Position numbers and translations under genes: made by a program. DNA of 64,000 nt, taken from JANMDU01 sp031418715 (lineage in GTDB: Bacteria > Pseudomonadota > Gammaproteobacteria > Burkholderiales > Burkholderiaceae_C). The DNA lies in the NCBI GenBank assembly GCA_031418715.1, contig JANOJL010000066.1, positions 62,001 through 126,000 of the forward strand. The letters run 5' to 3'. This document shows, piece after piece, positions 24,683 through 33,821 of the stretch (its first letter is position 1; every line of letters begins with the position of its first letter). The notes beneath the pieces were generated by a model that saw nothing but the letters and a program-made list of their open reading frames with translations, did not search any database and was not told the origin of the DNA.

Positions 24683-25762
24683 TCAACTGAACAAACGCCG
24701 CGCCTGCGCTGAGCCTGCTGCGAGATCGCGACTTTCTAGCGTGTCATACAAATTCTCCAGATCCGAGCCAATCGCATCCATCGCATCGCGCGTGATCATG
24801 CGGCCCTGTGCATCGGTAATCGTGCCGTCCATTGAAGCGGCCATGGCAATCGCCACATCGCGCAAACGCGGATAGGGCCGCTCGCTGCGCTCCACATGCG
24901 GCACATCAAGGGCCAAATCCATGCTGCGCAAGGCCGATTGTTCAGGATCATCTGACAGCGCAGCTTGCGTATCAAAACTTAGCGACAAAATCGGCGGCAT
25001 ACCTGGCGCAGACGATGGCAACACCATCCGCCCCGGAATCGCGCCTGCCACAAAGCCTTGCCGCGCCGCATGCTGCTGCACATAGCCGGTGCTCCAGGCC
25101 ACATTTTTGGCACGCAGCGTGAAGCCCAGTTGCGCATCATGCGTGCTGGCAAATTGATCCAGCTCGCGGCCACGCAACACCTCATCATGCATCTCTGGAA
25201 ATTCCGCCACACCGTTCACCGAATCGGCAAACGCCTGCGCTTTTTGCACAAACTCAGAAAACTCAATCTCGTTCAAAGCCCCCGTTCGGCTGGCCAATTG
25301 CACGCCCGCTTGAAACGCGCTGTAGCGCCCACCCGCACGCGGGCTTTCCCATTCGGCATTCAGATTCGAGCCTTCAATCGCAAAAGTTTTGCTACCCACG
25401 CGGCGCGTCGCAGGCAGAGCCGCCAATGCAGCTTCACCTGAGACCCAATCATCACAATTGATGTTCGCCATCGCATCAATCAGCGCATCGAGCGCTGGCT
25501 TTTTATCGATCACCCAGTTGCTGCCCAGCGGAATGAGGTTCGATTCAAAATCATTGCTGAGTTTGGATGCGAGCGGTTGCTCAAAACCCTCGGTCGCAAA
25601 GCCGGGATCGACACGATCTGCATTCACAGGTGCTTGCGGCGGTTGAGGCTCAGGCTGCGCCACACGAGGCGCATTGCGCCGCTGCGACCACGCGCTATGC
25701 GCCACCACGCCCGCGAGCACGAGGCCACCAAGAACGGCTAATCCAATTGTGAGGTTGTTCAA
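24683..25762 (-). CDS. zipA: ZipA-like cell division protein
   Basis: FtsZ-anchoring division protein. The N-terminal transmembrane helix (TIGLAVLGGLVLAGVVAHSAW, residues 4-24) and a proline/glutamine-rich linker (QPEPQPPQAPVN) precede a C-terminal ZipA FtsZ-binding domain (about 205-345; LGFTLRAKNV, then MVLPSSAPGMPPILSLSFD and a final ALDVPHVERSERPY). Length 359 is reasonable. The gene overlaps smc by four bases and lies 9 bp before ligA, the operon order smc-zipA-ligA seen across betaproteobacteria. ZipA sequences diverge strongly, so the call relies partly on context. Confidence 0.87.
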   Translation of the reverse strand: MNNLTIGLAVLGGLVLAGVVAHSAWSQRRNAPRVAQPEPQPPQAPVNADRVDPGFATEGFEQPLASKLSNDFESNLIPLGSNWVIDKKPALDALIDAMANINCDDWVSGEAALAALPATRRVGSKTFAIEGSNLNAEWESPRAGGRYSAFQAGVQLASRTGALNEIEFSEFVQKAQAFADSVNGVAEFPEMHDEVLRGRELDQFASTHDAQLGFTLRAKNVAWSTGYVQQHAARQGFVAGAIPGRMVLPSSAPGMPPILSLSFDTQAALSDDPEQSALRSMDLALDVPHVERSERPYPRLRDVAIAMAASMDGTITDAQGRMITRDAMDAIGSDLENLYDTLESRDLAAGSAQARRLFS

Positions 25763-28700
25763 ACTGTCTCCGCCATCTTGGTTGCTGCTTCCATATCTAC
25801 CGCCACGATGCGGGAGACGCCCTGCTCTTGCATCGTCACGCCGATCAACTGCTCGGCCATTTCCATGGCAATCTTGTTGTGGCTGATGAAGAGAAATTGT
25901 GTGCCCTTTTTACTCATCGCGCTGACCAATTTGGAATAGCGCTCGGTATTGGCATCATCCAGCGGCGCGTCCACCTCATCAAGCAAACAGAAAGGCGCGG
26001 GATTCAGCATAAAGATAGCAAAAACCAACGCAATCGCAGTCAGCGCTTTTTCGCCGCCCGAGAGCAAATGAATCGTTTGGTTCTTCTTGCCCGGCGGCTG
26101 CGCCATCACCTGCACACCCGAATCCAAAATCTCGTCGCCCGTCATCATCAGCTTGGCATTGCCGCCGCCAAACAGCTCGGGGAACATCTTGCCGAAATGC
26201 TCGTTCACGGTATTGAACGTGCCTTGCAAAAGCTCGCGGGTTTCGCCGTCGATCTTGATGATCGCGTCTTGCAGCGTCGTCATGGCTTCGTTCAAATCAG
26301 CCACTTGTGCATCAAGGAAGGTCTTGCGCTCGCGCGAAGCAGTCAGTTCGTCCAGAGCGGCTAAGTTAACTGCGCCTAAAGCAGCAACGTCGCGTTGGAA
26401 TTGATCGATGCTGCTTTGCAAACCACTGAGCTTCACATTGCCGTCAGCAATGCTCTTGCCCACCGCTTCCAGATCTGCATTGGCGTCAAGCAGATGCTGC
26501 GTGTATTGCTCCAAACCAATCCGGGCGGCTTGTTCTTTGAGCTGAAAATCGGTGATGCGTTGGCGCAGCGGATCAAGCTCGCGCTCGAGTTGCAGGCGGC
26601 GCTCATCACTGGCTCGCAGCTTAGACGTTAGGTCGTCATACTCGCTGCGCTTGGCGCCCAAAGTGGCCTCGCGCTCCATCTTCACGGAGAGCGCGCTTTG
26701 CAAGCCCACCTGCGCAGCCACATCGGAGAGGCGCTGCAATTCTTCTCCAGCGCGGCTGTTTTCGTCTTGCAGAGAAACGGCTTGCGTCGTGGCGGTTTCA
26801 ATCGCGCGAGACAGCTCCCCCTTGCGCGCTTCCAAGGTGCGCAGTGCAAATTGCGATTCGCTGGCTTGGCGCTCCAGCGTGCGCAATTGCTCGCGCGCTT
26901 CAGAGAGCTTGCGCTGCGCTTCAATCACGCGTTCATCCAGTTGGGCATGGCGCTCTTGGGTATCGGCCAATTGCATGTCCAGCTCTTCAAATTTAGCTTC
27001 GGCAGCGGCTTTGCGCTCTTGCAGATCGTTCAATTGCGCATCGACTTCGCCTAGATCACCGCTGATCTGCTGGGCGCGAGCGCGGGTTTGCTCGGCCAAT
27101 TGCGTGAGCCGCAGCGTTTCAACCTGCAACTCATGCGCACGCTGCGTGCTCTCAGCCGCTTCGCGCCTTGCGCTTACCAAGCGCGAAGAAACATCGTTGT
27201 ACACACTCTCAGCTTTGAGCAAACCACTGCGGCTTTCTTCCAAGATGTAGGCTTGTGCACGAAGCTGCTTGTCGATATTTTCAATCTCTTGCGCACGCGC
27301 CAGCAAACCGGCCTGCTCAGAATCTTGCGCATAAAAACTCACGCTGAATGGACTCACGCAATGGCCGCTCTTCACGTAAATCACTTCACCCGGTTGCAGC
27401 TTGTCCCTTGAAGCCAGCGCATCCTCCACGCTTTGCGCGGTATAGCAGCCATGCAACCAGCTCGACAACAGCGCCTTCAAGCCCGCATCATTGACTCGCA
27501 ACAAATCCACCAGCTTAGGCAGCGCAGAGGCCACTGCTGGCGCACCGGCTTGCGGTGCAGAATAAAAAGCCAACTTTGCAGGCGGTGCATCTTGCGCAAA
27601 CGCGCGCACGGTTTCCAGCTTGCTCACTTCCAAGCTCATCATCCGCTCGCGCAGCGCGGCTTCCAAAGCCTGCTCCCAGCCTTGCTCGATATGCAGCTTC
27701 GTCCAGAGCGCAGCCAAGCTATCGAGCCCATGCTTGTGCAGCCACGGTTTGAGCTTGCCATCGGTTTTCACCTTGTCTTGCAAGGCTTTCAGTGCTTCCA
27801 CGCGGGCGGACAAATCAGCATTTTTTGCAGATTCTTGATTCAGCGAAGTTTGTTTGGTGCGGCGGTCTTCATCGAGCTGCGGCAAGCTGTCTTGCAGCTC
27901 ATGCAGGCGAGCTTCGTTCACGTCTTTGGATTCAGTGGCGCTAGCCAATTGCGTGGTGAGATTCACCAACCTCTGCTCATCGGGCGAAGCGAGTGCATTT
28001 TTATCAGCGCTCAAGCGCTCGCGGCGCAGGCTGAGATTGCGGCTTTGTTCTTCAATGTTGCGCTGATCGGCAGCAAGCACCTGAATTTGCTGCTGCACTT
28101 GCCCCACCGCATTGCGCTGCTCATTGGCTTTGCTCTGCGCGCCGCGCAAAGCCTCTTCCAGCTCTGGCAAGCGATTGCCCTGCTCTTCAAATTGAGCAGC
28201 AAGAAGTGTTGATTTTTCGTCGCCCTCTGCAGCTTGCTCAGCCAGCGTTTCAATCTCGTTGGAAGCTTCATCCTTGCGCGTTGCCCACAAAAGCGTTTGC
28301 TCTTTGATTTGCGAGAGGCGCTGCTCGATGCGCTGGCGGCCTTCCACCACGAAGCGAATCTCAGCTTCGAGCTTTCCCACGTGAGCGCTGGCTTCATACA
28401 GCAAGCCCTGCGCTTGATTCACGCCATCTCCCGCGGCATAGTGCGCTTGGCGAATCGTTTCTAGCTCGCTTTCAATCTTGCGCAAATCAGCAATTCGCGA
28501 TTCCAGCGTATTCACGGCAGCTTGCCTGTCGACTTCGACCTTGCTTTGCTCGGCCTCAGCATCAGCGCGCTTCAAAAACCAAAGCTGCTGCTGCTTGAGG
28601 CTGATGCCTTCTTGCAGATTTTTGTATTTCTGCGCCACTTCGGCTTGCTTTTCCAGCTTTTCTAAATTCGCATTCAACTCGCGCAAGATGTCGTCAACGC

Positions 28701-29277
28701 GGGTTAAATTCTCTCGCGTATCGCTCAAGCGGTTTTCCGTCTCCCTGCGGCGCTCTTTGTATTTCGAAACACCAGCGGCCTCTTCCAAAAACAAACGCAG
28801 CTCTTCCGGGCGCGATTCAATGATGCGGCTGATCGTGCCTTGGCCGATGATGGCGTAAGCGCGAGGGCCTAAGCCCGTGCCCAAGAACACATCCTGCACA
28901 TCGCGGCGGCGCACGGGTTGGTTGTTGATGTAATAGCTAGAAGTGCCATCTCGCGTGAGCACGCGCTTGACGGCGATTTCTGTGAATTGCCCCCATTGGC
29001 CGCCAGCGCGGTGATCAGAGTTGTCAAACAACAGTTCCACGCTGGCGCGGCTCGATGCCTTGCGCGTTGTGGTGCCGTTAAAGATCACATCCTGCATCGA
29101 TTCGCCGCGCAGCTCAGAAGCGCGGCTTTCGCCCAACACCCAACGCACCGCATCCATGATGTTGGATTTGCCGCAGCCGTTGGGCCCCACAACGCCGACA
29201 AGCTGCCCAGGCAGCAAAAAATTGGTCGGTTCAGCGAAAGACTTGAACCCTGAAAGCTTGATGGAATTGAGACGCAC
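25759..29277 (-). CDS. smc: Chromosome segregation ATPase SMC
   Basis: Core of the condensin complex that loops and organises the chromosome. The N-terminal Walker A is in GPNGCGKSNIMDAVRW (about residues 31-46). Two long coiled-coil stretches rich in Glu, Gln, Ala and Leu (about 165-480 and 640-1000) flank the hinge (about 490-610, PWLHKHGLDSLAALW onward). The C-terminal head has the signature HLLSGGEKALTAIAL and Walker B FCLLDEVDAPLDDAN. Length 1172 is standard. No scpA/scpB genes are adjacent. It is the first gene of the smc-zipA-ligA operon. Confidence 0.97.
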   Translation of the reverse strand: MRLNSIKLSGFKSFAEPTNFLLPGQLVGVVGPNGCGKSNIMDAVRWVLGESRASELRGESMQDVIFNGTTTRKASSRASVELLFDNSDHRAGGQWGQFTEIAVKRVLTRDGTSSYYINNQPVRRRDVQDVFLGTGLGPRAYAIIGQGTISRIIESRPEELRLFLEEAAGVSKYKERRRETENRLSDTRENLTRVDDILRELNANLEKLEKQAEVAQKYKNLQEGISLKQQQLWFLKRADAEAEQSKVEVDRQAAVNTLESRIADLRKIESELETIRQAHYAAGDGVNQAQGLLYEASAHVGKLEAEIRFVVEGRQRIEQRLSQIKEQTLLWATRKDEASNEIETLAEQAAEGDEKSTLLAAQFEEQGNRLPELEEALRGAQSKANEQRNAVGQVQQQIQVLAADQRNIEEQSRNLSLRRERLSADKNALASPDEQRLVNLTTQLASATESKDVNEARLHELQDSLPQLDEDRRTKQTSLNQESAKNADLSARVEALKALQDKVKTDGKLKPWLHKHGLDSLAALWTKLHIEQGWEQALEAALRERMMSLEVSKLETVRAFAQDAPPAKLAFYSAPQAGAPAVASALPKLVDLLRVNDAGLKALLSSWLHGCYTAQSVEDALASRDKLQPGEVIYVKSGHCVSPFSVSFYAQDSEQAGLLARAQEIENIDKQLRAQAYILEESRSGLLKAESVYNDVSSRLVSARREAAESTQRAHELQVETLRLTQLAEQTRARAQQISGDLGEVDAQLNDLQERKAAAEAKFEELDMQLADTQERHAQLDERVIEAQRKLSEAREQLRTLERQASESQFALRTLEARKGELSRAIETATTQAVSLQDENSRAGEELQRLSDVAAQVGLQSALSVKMEREATLGAKRSEYDDLTSKLRASDERRLQLERELDPLRQRITDFQLKEQAARIGLEQYTQHLLDANADLEAVGKSIADGNVKLSGLQSSIDQFQRDVAALGAVNLAALDELTASRERKTFLDAQVADLNEAMTTLQDAIIKIDGETRELLQGTFNTVNEHFGKMFPELFGGGNAKLMMTGDEILDSGVQVMAQPPGKKNQTIHLLSGGEKALTAIALVFAIFMLNPAPFCLLDEVDAPLDDANTERYSKLVSAMSKKGTQFLFISHNKIAMEMAEQLIGVTMQEQGVSRIVAVDMEAATKMAETV

Positions 29278-29595
29278 GAAAAACCCGGAAAAGAGCTGCT
29301 TTTATTGGCAAAGCGGTATGTTACCTGAGTCAAAAACGCTCAAAATTCATCTTTTTTTGATTCCTCTGCGCTCGCTATTGATTTGTGAGCACTCTGCGCA
29401 GGTTTTATAACGGGCAGAAGCTGATTTGACTTGTTTTTTTACAATTTTGCTCAGCGATTGGCGTATGCGGCAACAGCCTCACAACACTTACCTAAGAGCT
29501 TAGGCTCACTCAGCTTGGCTGATAAAAAAGCCGGGTAGCGCAGCAGCCAAGCGTGGCAAGCTTCAATCAAGCTGCCTCGCTCGACCTAAAAACCC
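29278..29595. other. Intergenic region upstream of smc
   Basis: About 320 bp without a credible gene. It holds an element R copy at 29373-29445, a short T-rich stretch after it, and a perfect little hairpin CCTAAG-AG-CTTAGG near 29490. The smc promoter should lie here, but no clear -35/-10 pair stands out to me. Confidence 0.6.
29373..29445 (+). repeat. Element R copy, intergenic
   Basis: Hairpin GCTATTGATTTGTGAGC, core ACTCTGCGCAGGTTTTATAA, then CGGGCAGAAGCTGATTTGAC and a run of seven T. The copy is complete and is oriented against smc. Confidence 0.8.
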
Positions 29596-30015
29596 TCAAT
29601 CTGTAGCCCGCGCCATTGCTGCCCGGATTTCCGCCATCACGCGTGCATCGCTTGAGGCCGCTTGCCAAAATTTGGCATCTTGCGCGGCCGTATGACGCTT
29701 CTTGCTCCAAGCGGCATAACTTACACGCAAGCTGCGCGCAAATTCACCGATTGGCTTCGCCAGCAACACCAAGCCAGCAAAGCAGATCAGCCACATTGCG
29801 ATCCAAGCCAACAGCAAATGACCCTCTGAAATTTCTGCAATCAGCGTGTTGGCAGCGAGCAAGATGGCAGCTACCACTGCGGCGAACAGCATTGCCGCCA
29901 TGGAACGCGTTGGATCGAAGCGCTTCGATAGATTCTCCAATACAGCCAGGGTGTTTTCCAGACGCTCAGCACCAGCATGGCTTGTTGGCAGGTCGATGTG
30001 TACAAATTTGCTCAT
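29596..30015 (-). CDS. Hypothetical inner-membrane protein with two helices
   Basis: A 139-residue protein without a recognised family. The first 40 residues are polar (VHIDLPTSHAGAERLENTLAV), then come two hydrophobic helices (about 40-60, AMLFAAVVAAILLAANTLIA, and about 68-88, LLLAWIAMWLICFAGLVLLA), and a basic cytoplasmic tail of about 50 residues. The start at 30015 has AGAGG upstream on the minus strand; a start six codons earlier is less likely. The gene is divergent from the LysR regulator gene, with 150 bp between, so it could be a target of that regulator. Function unknown. Confidence 0.65.
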   Translation of the reverse strand: MSKFVHIDLPTSHAGAERLENTLAVLENLSKRFDPTRSMAAMLFAAVVAAILLAANTLIAEISEGHLLLAWIAMWLICFAGLVLLAKPIGEFARSLRVSYAAWSKKRHTAAQDAKFWQAASSDARVMAEIRAAMARATD

Positions 30016-30166
30016 AGTGAAACCTCTTTTCAAACTTCTTCTCGCGAAAGGCTGAAGAAGTAGGGTGATATTAGGGTTTACACCAATAATTGTCTACTTT
30101 ATAAGTATGATGATAAACATTCATGAAAATGATAGATAACTCGAATATCCAGCAAAACGACCCACC

Positions 30167-31150
30167 ATGCGCCCCCATTCTTCCCTTTCCCCCAATTTCC
30201 GCACGCTTGATCTCAATCTGCTGCGCGTGTTTGATGAAGTGATGACGGAGCGCAGCCTCACCCGCGCGGCCCGCCAGCTCGCCATGACGCAGCCTGCCGT
30301 GAGCAATGCCATGAAGCGGCTGCGCGATGCGCTGCAAGATGATTTGGTGCAGCGCTCTGGCTTTGGCATCGAGCCCACGCCGCGTGCGCTAGCGCTCTGG
30401 CCTGCGGTGCGTGGGGCTTTGCAATCGCTGGAGCAATCTTTCAGCCCAGGGCAGTTTGATGCCCAGCATTCCGATATCACTTTCGTGCTTGCCATGGCCG
30501 ATGCCACAGCCGCTGAGTTGATACCAAGCTTGGTCGAGACGATTGAGCGCGATGCGCCGGGTATTTCCATGCGCGTCTTGCCGCTCACCACCCGCGATCC
30601 GCGCCGTTTGTTGGGGGATGGGCAGATGGATTTGGCGGTCGGCCATTTCCCCGCTGTCTTGGCCGATTTAACGGCGCAATTCCAAGCCGGCATCCACAGC
30701 GCTGGCCAGGGTGCGGCTTTTGCGCATGATCGGCTGTATGACGGCGATTACGTGGCTGTGATGCGCAGCAGCCACCCGCTGGCAGCACAAGACACGCTGA
30801 GTCTGGACGATTTTTGCGCCGCGCATCATCTGCTGGTGAGCTTCTCAGGCCGCCCGTTTGGCTTTGTCGATGAAGCGCTCGCCAGCCTGTCGCGCCAACG
30901 CCGCATCGTGCTCACCGTGAATCAGTTTTTCACCGCAGGCCGCGTGGTCGCCCGCTCAGATTTGCTCACTGTGCTCCCCAGACATTTCGTGCGCGTGGCC
31001 AACAGCGGCGGCGATCTGGTGATGCGCGAATTGCCCTTTGCCATGCCAGTCGTCCACGTCGACAGCCTCTGGCATCACCGCCACACCGCCAGCGAAGCAC
31101 ATCGCTGGCTGCGCCAGCAGGTATTGCAGGCAGCACAGCGTGTTTTTTAA
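30167..31150 (+). CDS. LysR-family transcriptional regulator
   Basis: LTTR of 327 residues. The N-terminal helix-turn-helix is obvious (LNLLRVFDEVMTERSLTRAA, then MTQPAVSNAMKRLRDAL, residues 17-61). The effector-binding domain follows from about residue 100, with VGHFPAVLADLTAQFQ and SLDDFCAAHHLLVSFSG. The sequence resembles the NodD/NahR/LeuO-type branch. It is divergent from the two-helix membrane protein gene; the AT-rich 150-bp space between them is the likely site of its operator. The effector is unknown. The last codons abut an element R copy. Confidence 0.92.
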   Translation: MRPHSSLSPNFRTLDLNLLRVFDEVMTERSLTRAARQLAMTQPAVSNAMKRLRDALQDDLVQRSGFGIEPTPRALALWPAVRGALQSLEQSFSPGQFDAQHSDITFVLAMADATAAELIPSLVETIERDAPGISMRVLPLTTRDPRRLLGDGQMDLAVGHFPAVLADLTAQFQAGIHSAGQGAAFAHDRLYDGDYVAVMRSSHPLAAQDTLSLDDFCAAHHLLVSFSGRPFGFVDEALASLSRQRRIVLTVNQFFTAGRVVARSDLLTVLPRHFVRVANSGGDLVMRELPFAMPVVHVDSLWHHRHTASEAHRWLRQQVLQAAQRVF

Positions 31151-31208
31151 GAGAAATAGGCCATTTCCCGTTATAAATCCTGCGTAATGTGCTATTGATT
31201 TAATAGCA
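31149..31208 (-). repeat. Element R copy, intergenic
   Basis: Reads hairpin to tail on the minus strand: TGCTATTAAATCAATAGCA, core TTACGCAGGATTTATAACGG, then GAAATGGCCTATTTCTCTTA. It starts right at the LysR stop, which overlaps its end by two bases. A full copy with a good hairpin. Confidence 0.85.
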
Positions 31209-31224
31209 ACTGTTAGCTAACGTC

Positions 31225-31806
31225 TTACAAACCCAGCGTGGTCGATGCAAACGCTGGCGAGCTGATGGCGAGCCATTCATTCGTTAGTTCGCGCAGATCA
31301 ACGCGGCGTTTGGCCTCGTAGCCTGCCACGCCTTTGCACAAGGCAGGTTGCAGGCGGTGCATCGCCCAATTGGGGGCGAGGATGACGCTGGGGAATTCTT
31401 CATCGGAAGCGCTGCTCACTGAGCGAGCCTCAATGATGTGGCTCCACTGCTTGCGCCAACTCACGAAGCGATGATGCATGGAAATCACGGTATCGAACCG
31501 TTTGGCCACAATGGTGAGCTTGCGGCCCGTTTCGCTCCATGCTTGAAGAGAAGCCTCCACGCTGCGCTCGCCCAGAGGCCAATCGGCGAAATTGAGATCC
31601 ATCCAGATCATCTCGCGCCAGCCTTCATCAGCGGCTTGCGCTATGGCATCTCGAATCAACTGCTGAAAATCTTTGCGGCCTGCAAACGCGCCTTCGAGTA
31701 AAACTGGCCTTGTGAACGATGGGGATTGAACAGCTACCCCAGCCTGAGGTTTGATGGCAAGCTTCGCTGTTTCAGGCGGATCGAATGGCAAGGGTTCAAT
31801 CTGCAT
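31225..31806 (-). CDS. Hypothetical protein downstream of the cupin gene
   Basis: A 193-residue protein of a family I know only as uncharacterised in Burkholderiales. It starts with a polar region (MQIEPLPFDPPETAKLAIK), then VLLEGAFAGRKDFQQLIRDA and IWMDLNFADWPLGERSVEASL, which look like an alpha/beta domain. A conserved-looking basic motif SMHHRFVSWRKQWSHIIEAR is in the middle. Its start overlaps the cupin gene's end by 11 bp, so the two are translationally coupled and probably function together. I cannot assign a role. Confidence 0.65.
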   Translation of the reverse strand: MQIEPLPFDPPETAKLAIKPQAGVAVQSPSFTRPVLLEGAFAGRKDFQQLIRDAIAQAADEGWREMIWMDLNFADWPLGERSVEASLQAWSETGRKLTIVAKRFDTVISMHHRFVSWRKQWSHIIEARSVSSASDEEFPSVILAPNWAMHRLQPALCKGVAGYEAKRRVDLRELTNEWLAISSPAFASTTLGL

Positions 31807-32926
31807 AAAGCCATCCCTCCTTGGAAAATTCTGCCAGAGCACTCGTCAATGCCGGGCTGGCTACTTTCAAATCGGTAGCAAGTAAGCTGCGCTCATCGGC
31901 GAGTTTGCGCAAGATTTTGGCATCTTGGCCGGCGCAGCGGAAGCTCTGGCCGTTGATAAACATATGCTTTGCGTCGTAGCTCATGCGGGTTTTCGCGCTG
32001 AGTTTGATCTGCTTCCAGCTTTTGGGCAAGCTGCCTTCATCAAAATACACGCCCGGTTTGGGATCGGTGAGGGTTTCGCCTATCAGTTGTTCCAGCAGCG
32101 TTTTGTCGGCGAGTGCTTTGCTTACCGCCTCCAAGGCAAACGCAATCAAAGCTGGCGGCAACTGGCCGGGCTGGGCTGTGGCTTCTTGCGCCTTGTCTTC
32201 ATAGAGCTTGGCGAGCTTGGGATCGTCTTCCATGCCATCGGCTATTTCCTCTGCCAAGCGATGCAACAGCTCGCGCGCCAGCTCGCCTGCACGCGGGGCG
32301 CGAAAGCCAATGGAATAGGTCTGGCAACCTGCATCCAGCGCCACGCCATCGTGTGCATAGCGCGGCGGCAGATAGAGCATGTCGCCCGGCTCTAGTATGT
32401 ATTCCTGAGTGGGCTTGAAATTCTGCAAAATTTTGAGTGGTGCGCCATCCACGAGCGTCAAATCTTTCTGGGCAGAAATCTGCCAACGCCTGCGCCCAGC
32501 CGCTTGCAGCAAAAACACATCATAAGAATCAAAATGCGGCCCCACACCGCCCAGCTGCCCTGCCAAAGAGATCATCACATCATCCAGCCGCGCATCGGGC
32601 ACAAAGCGGAATTGCGCTAGCAGCTCATGCACTGCCTGCACATGCAGATCCACGCCCTGCACGAGCAAAGTCCAATCCTTCTTCTTCGCTCCCGGGGGCT
32701 TTTCAATGGGGCCCGGGGTGAGCTTCCAGCCTTTGGCCGTCTGCTCCACCAGGCGAGATTCCACCTCCTCGTTAGCCGCCATCTCAAGCAGCTCAGCCTC
32801 CTTCACGAGGGGCTTGAAATTGGGCACCGCAGCACGAATTAAAAGAGGCTTCTTTTGCCAATACTGGCTCATAAACTGCTCAGGGCTGATGCCGCCAAGC
32901 AAGGTCAGGGGATTTTTCACATTCAT
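31796..32926 (-). CDS. Cupin/JmjC ribosomal oxygenase (RoxA/YcfD-like)
   Basis: Fe(II)/2-oxoglutarate oxygenase of the YcfD/RoxA group; E. coli RoxA hydroxylates an arginine of ribosomal protein L16. The N-terminus has the family start LLGGISPEQFMSQYWQKKPL. The metal site is H-x-D in GVGPHFDSYDVFLLQAAG, with the distal His in YLPPRYAHDGVALD. The C-terminal winged helix region covers about residues 290-376. Length 376 is typical. The gene overlaps the next gene by 11 bp and shares its 5' region with the SlyD-like gene. The L16 target is assumed from family members. Confidence 0.87.
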   Translation of the reverse strand: MNVKNPLTLLGGISPEQFMSQYWQKKPLLIRAAVPNFKPLVKEAELLEMAANEEVESRLVEQTAKGWKLTPGPIEKPPGAKKKDWTLLVQGVDLHVQAVHELLAQFRFVPDARLDDVMISLAGQLGGVGPHFDSYDVFLLQAAGRRRWQISAQKDLTLVDGAPLKILQNFKPTQEYILEPGDMLYLPPRYAHDGVALDAGCQTYSIGFRAPRAGELARELLHRLAEEIADGMEDDPKLAKLYEDKAQEATAQPGQLPPALIAFALEAVSKALADKTLLEQLIGETLTDPKPGVYFDEGSLPKSWKQIKLSAKTRMSYDAKHMFINGQSFRCAGQDAKILRKLADERSLLATDLKVASPALTSALAEFSKEGWLYAD

Positions 32927-32985
32927 GGGACAATTCTGCCTGATCTGTATCTATAACTCACCTATTTAAAGCCAAATACTGAATA

Positions 32986-33128
32986 CCGGACGCAGAGGTT
33001 ACGCAGAAGTAATACCAAAAATACCAAATCCAACTGGATTTTTTTGCATTCACTTTTTCTTCTTTCTTTTTTGCGTCTTCTGCGTAACCTTTGCGTCTTC
33101 TGCGTCCGGAAGTTTGCATTTGGTATTT
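32986..33128. repeat. Large interlocked inverted repeat between divergent genes
   Basis: Left arm at 32986-33009 (CCGGACGCAGAGGTTACGCA and on) is repeated inverted at 33077-33109, where the right arm has one extra 9-base unit. A second inverted pair, AAATACCAAAT at 33019-33029 and ATTTGGTATTT at 33118-33128, interlocks with the first. The GCAGAGGTTACGCAGAAG type of arm is a kind I have seen as a scattered hairpin repeat in many genomes. Confidence 0.8.
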
Positions 33129-33146
33129 CCCCTCTCTAAACAAACC

Positions 33147-33749
33147 ATGTCCGAAGAAACTCAACTCAACCAAGTTCAACCCCAATGCGTCGTCGCCCTC
33201 ACCTGGGTGATGACGGATTCGCAAGGCGAGGAGCTCGATGTGCTCGATGAGCCGGCTGAATTTCTCGTGGGCGGCGCGGATTTGCTCGCCAAGATTGATG
33301 AAGCCTTGCAAACCAAGTTTGCAGGCGAAGTGCTCAATCTTCATTTAGAGCCACAAGATGCTTTTGGCGATTACATCGAAAAGCTGGTTTACTTCGCCCC
33401 ACGCGACAAATTTCCCGAAGCACTGGAAGAAGGCATGCTGTTTGAAGGCCTGCCACCCGGCTGCAACCCCGATGCACCGAAAGATGTATTTTTCCACGTC
33501 ACAGACATTTATCCCGAGCATGTGGTGCTCGACGGCAACCACCCGCTGGCTGGCATGTCACTCAATCTGCGCATCAAGATTGAAACCATCCGCGAAGCCA
33601 CGATTGAAGAAATTGGCAAAGGCAGCGCGGGGGTGGGCTTTTTCAAGATGCAGACAGCAGATGCACGCGGCTCGGCTGGCGAAGAAGACGAAAACGAAGA
33701 CGATGAGGCCCTAGATGCTGCAATCGAACGCCGCCGTCAATTACACTGA
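33147..33749 (+). CDS. SlyD-like FKBP-type peptidyl-prolyl isomerase
   Basis: Isomerase/chaperone of the SlyD group, which helps proline-limited folding. The N-terminal strand QCVVALTWVMTDSQGEEL, the EFLVGGADLLAKIDEAL helix, and LEPQDAFGDYIEKLVYFAP with the insert-in-flap domain and closing IREATIEEI all fit. The C-terminal tail is acidic (GEEDENEDDEALD) and lacks the Cys/His-rich metal-binding tail of E. coli SlyD, so a nickel role is unlikely. The ATG at 33147 is the first that aligns with the family. It is divergent from the RoxA-like gene. Confidence 0.85.
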   Translation: MSEETQLNQVQPQCVVALTWVMTDSQGEELDVLDEPAEFLVGGADLLAKIDEALQTKFAGEVLNLHLEPQDAFGDYIEKLVYFAPRDKFPEALEEGMLFEGLPPGCNPDAPKDVFFHVTDIYPEHVVLDGNHPLAGMSLNLRIKIETIREATIEEIGKGSAGVGFFKMQTADARGSAGEEDENEDDEALDAAIERRRQLH

Positions 33750-33814
33750 TTTTTAAATCAAATTGCCCTACAACCTTTATAAAATATGCGCCGAGTGCTC
33801 ATTTATTAATAGCA
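33750..33814 (-). repeat. Element R copy, intergenic
   Basis: On the minus strand: TGCTATTAATAAATGAGCA, core CTCGGCGCATATTTTATAAAG, then a T-rich tail. It fills the gap between the slyD-like stop and the ABC exporter start, ending 7 bp before that ATG, so it also forms the leader of the exporter mRNA. Confidence 0.8.
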
Positions 33815-33821
33815 ATCATCC

